This document shows, one piece after another, positions 41,840-50,707 of a DNA stretch of 64,000 nt. A model generated the notes under the pieces. That model worked only from the letters and a program-made list of their open reading frames with translations, made no database searches and was not told where the DNA came from. How positions within the stretch are numbered: position 1 is the first letter of the stretch; each line of letters begins with the position of its first letter. This stretch comes from Dyella humicola (GTDB taxonomy: Bacteria; Pseudomonadota; Gammaproteobacteria; Xanthomonadales; Rhodanobacteraceae): the NCBI RefSeq assembly GCF_026283945.1, contig NZ_JAPDPC010000002.1:62001-126000 (forward strand), written 5' to 3'. Made by a program: the position numbers and the translations under genes.

Positions 41840-43351
41840 ATGGAAGTTTCCGCGTTTGCCAATTCGTCGCCTTCACGCCGTCTGCGTTTCGTCGTGGTAC
41901 TGGCCTCTGCGCTGGTGGCGGGCTGTGCTGTGGGGCCCGACTTCAAGCGGCCCGATGCCCCCAGCGCCAGCGATTACACCGCTCATCCGGTTTCATCCAC
42001 GGTCGCTACGGCGAACGTTGCCGGAGGCGAAGCGCAGCGCTTCGCGAAGGGAAGCGACATCCCCGGCGACTGGTGGACCTTGTTTCACTCGAGGTCGCTG
42101 AATGACCTCATCGATCAATCGCTCGCCAACAACCACGACCTCAAGGCAGCCCAGGCGGCGCTGACCGTTGCCAGGGAAAACGTGCTGGCGCAGCGGGGCA
42201 CGTACTACCCCAGCGTGGCGGCAAGCTTCTCGGCCAGCCGCACGAAGCAATCGGAGTCGATCTCGCCGACACCCAACTCCAATACCTTTCTGTACAACCT
42301 GTACACCCCGCAGGTCAGCGTTTCCTACGTGCCGGATATCTTCGGCCTGAACCGGCGAACCACGGAGTCGGTGCAGGCGCAGGAGCAGGCGGTTCGCTTC
42401 GAGATGATCGCGGCGCAGATCACCCTGAGCACCAACGTGGTGGCCGCCGCCGTCCAGGCGGGATCGTTGCAGGCGCAGATCGATGCCACGCGCGAGCTCA
42501 TCGACATCAACATGCACATGGTGAAGATCCTGCGGGAGCAATTGGCCAAGGGCTACGCCAGTGGCCTCGATGTGGCCGCGCAGGAGTCGCAGCTGGAGCA
42601 AACCAGGGCCACGCTGCCGCCGCTGATCAAACAGCTGGCTCAGCAACGCGACCTGCTCGCGGTGCTGGTGGGCCAGTTGCCGAACCAGGCGCCGGACGAG
42701 ACGTTTGCGCTTTCGAGCCTGCAACTGCCGCAGGAGCTCCCACTGAGCCTCCCTTCGGCCCTGGTCGCACAGCGTCCGGACGTACTCCAGGCCGAGGCCA
42801 ACATGCATGCGGCCAGTGCGCAGATCGGTGTTGCCATCGCCAACCGGCTGCCCAACATCGTATTGAGCGGGAATACCGGCAGCACTGCGTTGGCCATGGA
42901 TCAGCTGTTCAAGTCGGGCACCGGTTTCTGGGGCCTGGGTGCCGACATTACCGCACCGATCTTCCAGGGTGGCACCTTGTTGCACCAGGAGCGCGCGGCA
43001 AAGGCCGCCTATGTGCAGGCGGCCGAGCAATATCGCAGCACGGTGCTGGCAGCTTTCCAGAACGTGGCAGACACGCTGACCGCGCTGGACCAGGACGCCG
43101 AGGGCCTGAAGGCAGCGGCCGCCGCAGCCGATGCCGCCAAACGCACGCTGGATCTGTCGCAGCGGCAGTTGACGGCCGGCTACGCCAACTATCTTTCGTT
43201 GTTGAATGCACAACAGTCTTATCTGCAAGCGCGGATCAACCTGGTGCAAGCCCAGGCCAATCGCTATGCCGACACGGCGGCGCTGTTTCAGGCGCTTGGC
43301 GGTGGCTGGTGGAATCGCGCCGATCTAGCCCGGGATAAAAATGAAAAATAG
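41840..43351 (+). CDS. RND efflux outer-membrane factor lipoprotein (NodT family)
   Basis: This 503-residue TolC-like channel has a lipobox (LASALVAGC) followed by GPDFKRPDAP, the NodT-family opening, two long coiled-coil hairpins (for example LKAAQAALTVARENVLAQRGTYYP) and beta segments. It forms the outer-membrane duct of a tripartite pump. It overlaps the next gene by 11 bases, so outer-membrane factor, adaptor and pump are one operon. The 280 bases upstream, after the Nramp-family gene, probably hold its promoter. Confidence 0.92.
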   Translation: MEVSAFANSSPSRRLRFVVVLASALVAGCAVGPDFKRPDAPSASDYTAHPVSSTVATANVAGGEAQRFAKGSDIPGDWWTLFHSRSLNDLIDQSLANNHDLKAAQAALTVARENVLAQRGTYYPSVAASFSASRTKQSESISPTPNSNTFLYNLYTPQVSVSYVPDIFGLNRRTTESVQAQEQAVRFEMIAAQITLSTNVVAAAVQAGSLQAQIDATRELIDINMHMVKILREQLAKGYASGLDVAAQESQLEQTRATLPPLIKQLAQQRDLLAVLVGQLPNQAPDETFALSSLQLPQELPLSLPSALVAQRPDVLQAEANMHAASAQIGVAIANRLPNIVLSGNTGSTALAMDQLFKSGTGFWGLGADITAPIFQGGTLLHQERAAKAAYVQAAEQYRSTVLAAFQNVADTLTALDQDAEGLKAAAAAADAAKRTLDLSQRQLTAGYANYLSLLNAQQSYLQARINLVQAQANRYADTAALFQALGGGWWNRADLARDKNEK

Positions 43352-44525
43352 ACGGTTTTATGGCGCGCCGAGAGCGTGGCGTGCGGGCAGGCTCGTGCCC
43401 GCCGTGACGTTGCTGGCGGTGGCCACCTTGCTCATGCTTGCCGGCTGCTCAAGCAAGACGGACGACAATGCGTCGGCCGCCACGGGCGACGCGCACAACG
43501 TGACGCTCACTGCGGCGCAGCGCGAACACATTCGTCTTCACACCGTGGCGGCGTCCAGCTTCCACAAGACGATCGAGACCACGGGTATCGTGGACTTCGA
43601 CAACGACCATGCCACGGCCGTCCTGGCGCCCATTTCCGGCCCCGTATCACGGCTGCTGGTGGATATCGGCGACCGGGTCAAGAAGGGCGATCCGCTCGCC
43701 GTCGTGGATTCAGCCGACTTTGCCGCGGCCGTCAGCGCCTATCGCAAGGCGCTCACCACCGCACATACCGCGCGCCGCCTGGCCGATCTGGAAAAGGATC
43801 TGGTGCAGCACCAGGGCGTGGCACAGCGGGAAGAAGATCAGGCCGAAACCGACGCCGCCAATGCCGACGCCGATCGCGACGCGGCACTGAAGGCGCTGAC
43901 CTCGCTGAGTGTGGACCCGCAAACCATCAAGGCCATCGAGGAAGGCCGGCCGATCGCGCCGATCCAAGGCTTTATTCGCTCGCCCATTACCGGCACGGTG
44001 GTGGATAAACAGATTACGCCGGGGCAATTGCTCCAGGCAGGTACCACGCCGGCCTTCACCATGGCCGATCTGTCGCGTGTATGGGTGATGGCGCAGGTCC
44101 CCGAATCAGACCTCGCCGACATCGGTCTGGGCGATCCGGCGGACGTGGTGACGGCGGCATCGAAAAGCATGTCGGGAACCGTGTCGAACATCTCGGCGCT
44201 GGTCAATCCCGATACCCGTCTGGTGGCGGCGCGCGTGGTGGTCGATAACCCCGCTGCGCTGTTGAAGAAGCAGATGTACGTCAACGTGAAGATCCATGCT
44301 CGCCAGGAAACCAGCGGCTTGCTGGTGCCGGTGTCGGCGATCCTGCGCGACGACGAGAATCTGCCGTTTGTCTACATCGCCGAGCGCGATGGCAGCTTCG
44401 CGCGGCGGCCCGTGACGGTCGGCCACCGAACCGGCGACCAGTTTGATATCGCCTCCGGCCTCAAGGCCGGTGAGCAGGTAGTGGTCGACGGCGGTATCTT
44501 CGTCCAGTTCATGCAAGACCAATGA
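43341..44525 (+). CDS. RND efflux periplasmic adaptor (CzcB/CusB-like)
   Basis: The 394-residue membrane-fusion protein has a lipobox-like LLMLAGCSS, a barrel-sandwich/lipoyl half (VLAPISGPVSRLLVDIGDRVKKGD), a helical hairpin, a second lipoyl half (FIRSPITGTVVDKQITPGQLLQAG) and a beta-barrel domain. Architecture and neighbours fit heavy-metal efflux adaptors. There is no N-terminal metal-binding Met or His cluster, so the metal is not evident. Its stop overlaps the pump start by four bases (ATGA). Confidence 0.88.
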   Translation: MKNRRFYGAPRAWRAGRLVPAVTLLAVATLLMLAGCSSKTDDNASAATGDAHNVTLTAAQREHIRLHTVAASSFHKTIETTGIVDFDNDHATAVLAPISGPVSRLLVDIGDRVKKGDPLAVVDSADFAAAVSAYRKALTTAHTARRLADLEKDLVQHQGVAQREEDQAETDAANADADRDAALKALTSLSVDPQTIKAIEEGRPIAPIQGFIRSPITGTVVDKQITPGQLLQAGTTPAFTMADLSRVWVMAQVPESDLADIGLGDPADVVTAASKSMSGTVSNISALVNPDTRLVAARVVVDNPAALLKKQMYVNVKIHARQETSGLLVPVSAILRDDENLPFVYIAERDGSFARRPVTVGHRTGDQFDIASGLKAGEQVVVDGGIFVQFMQDQ

Positions 44526-47500
44526 GCGACCAGTTGCCTCCAGGCGTATCGCCGTCGCGCACGACGTCGTTCATGAACCGGATCGTGGCAGCGTCGCTGG
44601 GCCAGCCGTTCCTCGTCATCCTGATGACGCTACTGCTGACCGGTGCCGGCGCTCGCTCGCTTGGGCGCCTGCCGGTGGACGCGTATCCCGATCTCTCGCC
44701 GCCCATCGTCGAAATCATTACCCAATGGCCCGGGCATGCCGCCGAGGAAGTGGAGCGCCTGATCACGGTGCCCGTCGAGCTGGGCATGAACGGCACGCCA
44801 AAGACGGCCAACACGCGCTCCATCTCGCTCTACGGTTTGTCCGACGTCGTCCTCACGTTCCAGAATGGCACGGACAAAAATTTCGCGCGTCAGGAGGTAT
44901 TCAACCGATTGGGCGACCTGACCTTGCCCAGCGGAGTCACGCCATCGGTGGCGCCGCTTTCGGCACCCTCGGGACTGATCTATCGGTACGTGCTGCAAAG
45001 CTCGGACCGATCGCCAATGGAGCTCAAGACGCTCGAAGACTGGACGGTCGAACCGCAGTACAAATCCGTTCCTGGCGTGGCCGACGATTCGGGATTCGGC
45101 GGCGGCACCATGCAGTATCAGGTGTTGCTCGACCAGGCCAAGATCGCTGCGGTGGGCCTGTCCGCGGTGCAGGTGGAGGCCGCGCTCACGGCCAATAATG
45201 CCAACGCCGGCGGGGGCTTCTATTCGCAGGGCGGGCAGTTTTATTACGTGCGCGGTGCGGGGCGCGTGGAGACGCTGGAGGACATCGGCAACGTGGTGGT
45301 GGCCGTGCACGATGGCACGCCGGTGCTGGTGAAGGATGTCGGCCGCGTCACCATCGGCATTGCCCCTCGCCTCGGCGAATTCGGCTACGAAAAGCAGGAC
45401 GACGCGGTCGAGGGTGTGATCCTCCTGCGTACCGGCGAGAAGACCCAGGACGTGCTGAAGCGCGTCGAAGCAAAAACGGCGGAGCTCAACGACCAGATCC
45501 TGCCCAAGGACGTCAAGGTCGTCCCGTTCTACGACCGCACCGATCTCATCGCGCTGACCACGAGGATCGTAGAGGACAACCTGCTGCGCGGCATGTTGCT
45601 GGTCGTGGTGATCCTGATCTTCTTCCTGTACGACGTGCGCGCGGGCTTGATCGTCGCCACGACCATTCCGCTGGCCTTGCTGTTTGCCTTCATCTGCCTG
45701 GATCTGCAGGGCGCGTCGGCCAACCTGCTCTCCATCGGCGCCGTGGACTTTGGCATCCTGGTGGACGCGGCCGTGGTGATGGTGGAGAACATCTTCCGCC
45801 AGATCGCCGAGCGCAAGGGCACGCCGCTCAACGTGAAGGAGATCATCAGGGACGCGGCGGCCGAGGTGGATCGTCCGCTGTTCTACGCGGTAGCCGTGAT
45901 CGTGGTCAGCTTCCTGCCGATCTACGTGCTGGCGGGGCCTTCTGGCGTGCTGTTCAAGCCGATGGCCGACACCATGATCTTCGCGCTGGTCGGCTCTCTG
46001 GTGGTCACGCTGACCCTGTTGCCCGTGCTGTGCGCGTGGTTCATGCGCAACGGCGTGCAGGAGCGGCGCAATCGCGCGTTCGAGGCGATCAAGTCGGTCT
46101 ATATCAAGGGCCTCGATGTCTGTCTCGCCCGCCCCTGGGGCACGACGATCGCCTCAGCCATCCTGCTGATGATCTCCCTGTTGCTCATCCCGCGCATCGG
46201 CGCGGAGTTCATGCCGCAACTGGACGAGGGCGCGCTATGGGTGCGTGCCACCATGCCTTACACCATTTCGTTCGAGGAAGCGTCGAAGATCACCCCTAAG
46301 GTGCGCGACGTTCTGCGCTCCTTCCCGGAAGTCACCACGGTCGCTTCGGAACTTGGGCGTCCGGATGACGGCACGGATTCGACCGGTTTCTTCAATGTCG
46401 AGTTCTATGTGGGCCTCAAGCCTTACGCGCAATGGACCGGCGGGTATCGCAACAAGGCGGCCTTGATCGAGGCCATCAATCACAAGCTCGAAGCTTTTCC
46501 AGGCATCATCTTCAACTACACGCAGCCTGCTGAAGATGCGGTGGATGAGGCGGAAACAGGGCTGAAGAGCGCCCTGGCCGTGAAGGTGTTCGGCTCCGAT
46601 CTGAATACGCTTGAACAGAAGGGCAAGGCCATCAAGCAGCTGCTGGAGCACGTGCGCGGCATTCGCGATGTGACCCTGGTGCAGGAGCTCGGGCAGCCAA
46701 GCCTCACCATCAAGATCAACCGTGCCCAGATTGCACGTTATGGACTGAATGTCTCCGACATCAACGGCCTGATCCAGACCGCCATCGGCGGAGACGTGGC
46801 CACCCAGGTCGTGCAGCAGGAAAAACAGTTCGATCTCGTGGTGCGCCTCGAACAGCAGTATCGCGACAACCCCGAGCAGATCAGGAATATCCTCGTCACC
46901 ACGCCGAATGGGCAGCAGATTCCGCTCAAGGAGTTCGCGGATATCGAGGTGACCAACGGTGCGTCTTTCATCTATCGCCAGGACAACTCGCGTTACATCG
47001 GCGTGCAGTTCTCGGTGGAAGGACGCGACCTGGCGGGTGCGGTAGGCGATGCCATCGAGCAGGTCAACGCGAAGGTGAAGCTGCCGCAGGGCTATCGCCT
47101 GGATTGGGGCGGCGAATACACGGAATACACCGCATCGCGGGCGCAGTTGAATGTGATCCTGCCGCTGACGCTGGCCTTGATCTTCCTGCTGCTGTTCACG
47201 CTCTACAGCAATTTCAAGTTCCCCTTCATCACCGTGCTCGGCGTGCTGCTCTCGGCGCCCGTGGGCGGCATCGTAGCCCTGTGGATCACTGGCACGCCTT
47301 TTTCGGTGTCTTCCGGCGTGGGCTTCCTGGCGTTGTTTGGCGTCTCGGTGCAGACGGCGGTGGTCTACATCTCTTATGTCAACGAACTCCGTCGTGGCGG
47401 CACTGAACTCAACGAAGCCATCCGCGAGGGTGCCATCCTGCGCTTGCGCCCCATCATGATGACGGCGCTGGTGGCGGCCTTGGGCCTGTTGCCGGCGGCA

Positions 47501-47647
47501 CTCGCAACGGGCGTTGGCACGGACACCCAACGACCGTTCGCCCTGGTCATTGTCAGCGGCCTTTTCACACGACTGCTGATCAGTGTGTTCCTGATGCCGA
47601 CGCTGTATGCCCTCGTTGCTCGCCCGGACGACAGGTTGGAGGTGTGA
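44522..47647 (+). CDS. Heavy-metal-type RND efflux pump (CzcA/CusA family)
   Basis: This 1041-residue inner-membrane antiporter has 12 helices and two large periplasmic loops. Helix 4 has AVDFGILVDAAVVMVENI, conserving the two Asp and one Glu that relay protons in CzcA-type pumps. The opening (PVDAYPDLSPPIVEIITQWPGHAAEEVE) is that of the heavy-metal efflux subfamily, not the drug-efflux subfamily. Which metal is exported cannot be read with confidence. No metal-sensing regulator gene is adjacent. A hairpin follows at 47662-47693. Confidence 0.92.
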   Translation: MSDQLPPGVSPSRTTSFMNRIVAASLGQPFLVILMTLLLTGAGARSLGRLPVDAYPDLSPPIVEIITQWPGHAAEEVERLITVPVELGMNGTPKTANTRSISLYGLSDVVLTFQNGTDKNFARQEVFNRLGDLTLPSGVTPSVAPLSAPSGLIYRYVLQSSDRSPMELKTLEDWTVEPQYKSVPGVADDSGFGGGTMQYQVLLDQAKIAAVGLSAVQVEAALTANNANAGGGFYSQGGQFYYVRGAGRVETLEDIGNVVVAVHDGTPVLVKDVGRVTIGIAPRLGEFGYEKQDDAVEGVILLRTGEKTQDVLKRVEAKTAELNDQILPKDVKVVPFYDRTDLIALTTRIVEDNLLRGMLLVVVILIFFLYDVRAGLIVATTIPLALLFAFICLDLQGASANLLSIGAVDFGILVDAAVVMVENIFRQIAERKGTPLNVKEIIRDAAAEVDRPLFYAVAVIVVSFLPIYVLAGPSGVLFKPMADTMIFALVGSLVVTLTLLPVLCAWFMRNGVQERRNRAFEAIKSVYIKGLDVCLARPWGTTIASAILLMISLLLIPRIGAEFMPQLDEGALWVRATMPYTISFEEASKITPKVRDVLRSFPEVTTVASELGRPDDGTDSTGFFNVEFYVGLKPYAQWTGGYRNKAALIEAINHKLEAFPGIIFNYTQPAEDAVDEAETGLKSALAVKVFGSDLNTLEQKGKAIKQLLEHVRGIRDVTLVQELGQPSLTIKINRAQIARYGLNVSDINGLIQTAIGGDVATQVVQQEKQFDLVVRLEQQYRDNPEQIRNILVTTPNGQQIPLKEFADIEVTNGASFIYRQDNSRYIGVQFSVEGRDLAGAVGDAIEQVNAKVKLPQGYRLDWGGEYTEYTASRAQLNVILPLTLALIFLLLFTLYSNFKFPFITVLGVLLSAPVGGIVALWITGTPFSVSSGVGFLALFGVSVQTAVVYISYVNELRRGGTELNEAIREGAILRLRPIMMTALVAALGLLPAALATGVGTDTQRPFALVIVSGLFTRLLISVFLMPTLYALVARPDDRLEV

Positions 47648-47661
47648 TTTAGTCCGTGTTT

Positions 47662-47693
47662 GGATGCGGGGCGGTGACGGCATCGCCCCATCC
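47662..47693 (+). terminator. Hairpin after the RND operon
   Basis: GGAT (47662-47665) pairs with ATCC (47690-47693) and GGGGCG (47668-47673) with CGCCCC (47684-47689), with a two-base bulge and a 10-base loop. It begins 15 bases after the pump stop codon, a good position for ending the operon transcript. Confidence 0.55.
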
Positions 47694-47770
47694 AGTCTTC
47701 GATCCACGGGCCGCCGTGTAGGCGCACACCGCAGGCGCGCCGAGGCAATACAGCACTTGCAAGCCTTTCC

Positions 47771-47789
47771 GCGCAGGGCTAACCTGCGC
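47771..47789 (+). promoter_or_regulatory. Hairpin upstream of the micro-ORF
   Basis: GCGCAGG (47771-47777), loop GCTAA, CCTGCGC (47783-47789): a perfect 7-bp stem that ends 27 bases before the micro-ORF start. It may be part of a structured leader. Confidence 0.4.
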
Positions 47790-47816
47790 CTCCCGTCAAC
47801 CCAGCAAGAGGAGGTC

Positions 47817-47867
47817 ATGACCATGATTGTTGTAGCAGCTGCCTCCGCCGGGTCGACGCGCGCCTGA
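47817..47867 (+). CDS. Putative leader micro-ORF, 16 residues
   Basis: The frame reads MTMIVVAAASAGSTRA and then TGA. A near-ideal ribosome site, AAGAGGAGG, lies three bases before the ATG, much stronger than that of rsgA downstream. No run of one amino acid typical of biosynthetic attenuators is seen. Translation could modulate the hairpin that starts eight bases after its stop. Confidence 0.4.
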   Translation: MTMIVVAAASAGSTRA

Positions 47868-47874
47868 TCGATTT

Positions 47875-47892
47875 GCCAGCCACTCGGCTGGC
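47875..47892 (+). terminator. Compact hairpin after the micro-ORF
   Basis: GCCAGCC (47875-47881), loop ACTC, GGCTGGC (47886-47892): a perfect 7-bp stem followed by CTGTTTC. The tight GC stem with a short T-containing tail suggests a weak terminator or attenuator between the micro-ORF and rsgA. Confidence 0.5.
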
Positions 47893-47979
47893 CTGTTTCA
47901 TCCACTCGCGTTGCTCCCTGGCGATTCGTTCGGCTCCCTAGCGGGAGGCCGTCGTTTTCCATGTATCCAGGGTTCCCCC

Positions 47980-49032
47980 ATGTCCTCTCAGACGCTTTCT
48001 CAGCTCGGCTGGCGGCCTAGCTACGCCCAGCATTTGACCTTGATGGATTTCGAAGCGGGTTATCCGGCGCGCGTGAGCGCCGTGCATCGCAGTGGCCTGA
48101 CGGTGCTTTCGTCGCGCGGGGCCGGGTCGGTCGTGCTGCCTCACCGCCTTGTCGATGCGGAGTCGGCTGTCGCGGTTGGCGATTGGATCTTGATCGAGCA
48201 CGAGGCAGATCGGGTGATTCGATTGATCCAGCGTCAGTCGTTGATTGAGCGCGTGGCCGCCGGTGAGGATCATCGCCGTCAGTCCATCGCGGCGAACGTC
48301 GACACACTGTTCATCGTCACCTCCTGCAACGACGACTTCAATCTGTCGCGACTGGAACGCTATCTCGCGTTGGCCTACGAGGCCGGTGTCGAGCCTGTGA
48401 TCGTGTTGACCAAGGTCGATCTGAGCAACAAGGCCAACGACTATGTCGCAGAGGCAAGCGGGGCGTTGGGTACGGTGACAGTCCTCGCGATCAATGCGAC
48501 GGATGCAACAGCCGTCGCGCCATTGGCTCCCTGGCTCGAAGCGGGGCGCACCGTTGCCTTTATCGGCTCCTCTGGCGTGGGCAAGTCGACGCTGATCAAC
48601 CGCTTGCTCGGCGTGGCCTCGCAACATACCCAAGACATTCGCGAAGACGATGCGAGGGGGCGGCATACGACCACAGCGAGGGAAATGTTCCCAACGGCAT
48701 CCGGTGCCTGGGTGATCGACACGCCAGGCATGCGCGAGCTGCGCATCGGTGCGGTCGAGTCAGCCCTCGATACCGTCTTCGACGATATCGCAGCCTTGGC
48801 GGCGCAATGCCGATTCCGCGATTGCCACCACGATGGTGACGCGGATTGCGCCGTGGAGCGTGCGCTGGCCGAAGGCGCGCTGGATCACCGGCGACTCGCC
48901 AACTACCGAAAACTTCAACGCGAAGCTGCCGAGGCACAACGCACGCTGCGGGAGAAACGCGAACGAAGTCGCCTGTTCGGTGCCATGACGAAGGAAGTGA
49001 TGCGGGCGAAGCGTGATCGGCTGGGGCGCTAG
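47980..49032 (+). CDS. rsgA: Ribosome small-subunit-dependent GTPase A
   Basis: This 350-residue circularly permuted GTPase helps complete the 30S ribosomal subunit. The N-terminal OB domain (about 30-95) is followed by the permuted order G4 (LTKVDL), G1 (IGSSGVGKSTLINRLL), G2 region (GRHTTTARE) and G3 (DTPGMREL), then a zinc-binding end with CRFRDCHHDGDADC. The ATG at 47980 is chosen as the start that directly precedes family similarity. Many bacteria in this group carry two rsgA-like genes; whether this is the main copy is unknown. Confidence 0.92.
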   Translation: MSSQTLSQLGWRPSYAQHLTLMDFEAGYPARVSAVHRSGLTVLSSRGAGSVVLPHRLVDAESAVAVGDWILIEHEADRVIRLIQRQSLIERVAAGEDHRRQSIAANVDTLFIVTSCNDDFNLSRLERYLALAYEAGVEPVIVLTKVDLSNKANDYVAEASGALGTVTVLAINATDATAVAPLAPWLEAGRTVAFIGSSGVGKSTLINRLLGVASQHTQDIREDDARGRHTTTAREMFPTASGAWVIDTPGMRELRIGAVESALDTVFDDIAALAAQCRFRDCHHDGDADCAVERALAEGALDHRRLANYRKLQREAAEAQRTLREKRERSRLFGAMTKEVMRAKRDRLGR

Positions 49033-49053
49033 GGGAGGATGTCGGCTGACTTT

Positions 49054-49216
49054 GAGCCTGTTCAAAGTCCCAGCGGCGGCTACAAGCCCCCCCTCCCAGC
49101 CTCGCCCTGCAGGCAGGGGGAGGAGCCAAAACCATGCTCGCACTAACGCCCTCCCCTGCAAGCCGGGGAGGGTTGGAGAGTGGGCTTGTGGCCACACAGA
49201 GACTTTGAACAGGCTC
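49054..49216. mobile_element. 163-bp element with perfect 16-bp terminal inverted repeats
   Basis: GAGCCTGTTCAAAGTC (49054-49069) and GACTTTGAACAGGCTC (49201-49216) are exact reverse complements. Between them are more nested repeats: GGCTACAAGCCC near the left end matches the right-end GGGCTTGTGGCC with one mismatch when reverse-complemented, and CCCTCCCC/GGGGAGGG form an inner 8-bp hairpin. It encodes no protein. It looks like a miniature inverted-repeat element; no convincing target duplication is seen. Confidence 0.6.
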
Positions 49217-49337
49217 TTAGGGACTATGCGCAACGGGCGGAAGCATTCCTGAGCTAGATGTCGCGCAGGTTTGTTGACGTGCCAGCCGTGACCGTAGAGC
49301 GCGTATAGTGCCCGCCGCCTTCTCGCTGGGAGTGTCC

Positions 49338-49865
49338 ATGAGTCAGCCGATCGTCGTTCGCGATATTCGCCCCGAAGAGTTTCCAGTCCTCGGCCAGCTT
49401 CTGGTCGGCGTCTACAGCGGACTGGAAGATTTCCCCACGCCTGCCCAGCAGCCGCGCTATTACGAGATGCTGGCCCATATCGGTGACTTCACCCAGAAGA
49501 AGGGTGCCCAGGTGCTGGTGGCCCTGATCGACAGCGAGCTGGTGGGCGGCGTGGTTTATCTCGGGGATATGGCGGAGTACGGTGCCGCCAGCGTGGCGAC
49601 AGCGATAAAGAACGCCTCAGGTATCCGCCTGTTGGGCGTGAGCCCCTCCGCGCGTGGCAGGGGCGTGGGAAAGGTGCTGACTGAAGCCTGCATCACGCTT
49701 GCGCGGGAGCAGGGTCGCGAACAGGTGGTGCTGCATAGCACGGAAGCCATGCGCGTGGCGTGGAGCATGTACGAGCGGATGGGATTTCAGCGGGCGCCGG
49801 AGATCGATTTTCTGCAGGCGGCGCTGCCGGTGTTTGGCTTTCGCCTCGCGCTAGGTGAAGAATAG
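49338..49865 (+). CDS. GNAT-family N-acetyltransferase
   Basis: The 175-residue protein has the GNAT fold. The acetyl-CoA motif is GIRLLGVSPSARGRGVGKVL (Q/RxxGxG/A form, RGRGVG), followed by the helix LTEACITLAREQ and the motif B strand VVLHSTEAMRVAWSMYERMGF. The acceptor (amino acid, antibiotic or protein) is unknown. The ATG at 49338 follows GGGAG. It is near a second GFA gene but shows no operon logic. Confidence 0.85.
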   Translation: MSQPIVVRDIRPEEFPVLGQLLVGVYSGLEDFPTPAQQPRYYEMLAHIGDFTQKKGAQVLVALIDSELVGGVVYLGDMAEYGAASVATAIKNASGIRLLGVSPSARGRGVGKVLTEACITLAREQGREQVVLHSTEAMRVAWSMYERMGFQRAPEIDFLQAALPVFGFRLALGEE

Positions 49866-49911
49866 CGGACAGGGGATATCCGTCGTCTTGTAGCTTCCGG
49901 GGACTCAACGC

Positions 49912-50307
49912 ATGACTCAGCGGGTCGCGACCTGCAGTTGCAGGCAACTCATGCTTCGCGCGACGGAGGATCCGCTGCGCATCTCTATCTGTCACTGCCA
50001 CGCCTGCCAGCGGCGCACCGGCAGCGTGTTCGGGGTTCAGGCACGCTTCCGCGCGGGGAGCGTGGTGATACGTGGCATTGCCACGAAATATGTGCGTGCC
50101 GGCGATTCCGGCGGCACGGGTACGTTTTACTTCTGTCCGGTGTGTGGCGCGACGGTTTACTACCAGTTGGAAGGGTTGGACGACCTGGTAGGTGTTCCCA
50201 TTGGTGCCTTCGCGAACCCGAACTTTCCGGCGCCGCAGATTTCGGTCTACGAAGATTGCATGCACCACTGGGTGACGCTGCCCGATGATATCGAGCATAT
50301 GGCGTAG
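49912..50307 (+). CDS. GFA family protein, second copy
   Basis: This 131-residue protein resembles the GFA protein at 23744-24148. Zinc-binding motifs are CSCRQL, CHCHACQRRTG and CPVCGA; the shared block ICHCHACQRRTGSVFG versus VCHCLACQQRTGSVFA shows the relationship. As with most family members, the enzymatic role is unproven. It is separated from the GNAT gene by 46 bases, so they may share a transcript. Confidence 0.85.
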   Translation: MTQRVATCSCRQLMLRATEDPLRISICHCHACQRRTGSVFGVQARFRAGSVVIRGIATKYVRAGDSGGTGTFYFCPVCGATVYYQLEGLDDLVGVPIGAFANPNFPAPQISVYEDCMHHWVTLPDDIEHMA

Positions 50308-50431
50308 CCTCGTATTTGCCGTGCGAATGCCTTGGCTGGGCACGTCCGATCACGCGGCGCGGAGAGGGCCCCGCGCCGCGTTATGATCGGCGCCGAATTT
50401 CAGCTCGATGTCGAGTTGGACAGGAATGCAT

Positions 50432-50677
50432 ATGAAGGCAAGTGAATTCGAGCGTTGGGCAAGAACGCGTGCGCGAGGCAAGTATCGATTCGTGTTGTTC
50501 AGTGGCGTGCTGGCTTATGGCCTGCCGATGTTTGTCATCATGACGTTTATTATTCCGCATCCGAAGATCACCAGGCCGGAATCGGCGCTGCTTTGGCTGC
50601 TCACCGGCGCTGGTTATGGCACCGCCATGTGGCTCATGCAGGAATATCGCTACCGCAGAGCAGCGCCGAAGTCGTAG
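50432..50677 (+). CDS. Small two-helix membrane protein, unknown function
   Basis: The 81-residue protein has a basic head (MKASEFERWARTRARGKYRF), a membrane helix (about 20-42), a polar loop (PHPKITRPES) and a second helix (about 50-70) before a basic end (YRYRRAAPKS). AGGA lies six bases before the ATG at 50432; an ATG at 50408 is in frame but less well placed. I recognise no family. Confidence 0.6.
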   Translation: MKASEFERWARTRARGKYRFVLFSGVLAYGLPMFVIMTFIIPHPKITRPESALLWLLTGAGYGTAMWLMQEYRYRRAAPKS

Positions 50678-50707
50678 CGAGGCACAGTCGAATCGTCTGC
50701 TCGCCGT

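Larger units (their letters stand above)
47648..47979. other. Leader-like intergenic region before rsgA
   Basis: A 332-base region between the pump and rsgA. It holds a hairpin terminator (47662-47693), a hairpin at 47771-47789, a micro-ORF with a strong ribosome site (47817-47867) and another hairpin (47875-47892). The order hairpin, micro-ORF, hairpin, gene resembles an attenuator leader but could also be an independent small transcript. Confidence 0.45.

Noticed and set aside
41566-42105. Plus-strand frame before and into the outer-membrane-factor gene
   Set aside because: It overlaps the lipoprotein signal region of the NodT-like gene in another frame and has no recognisable domain.
46235-47962. 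Minus-strand open frame of about 575 codons
   Set aside because: Antisense to the RND pump gene; Arg/His/Gln-rich without motifs.
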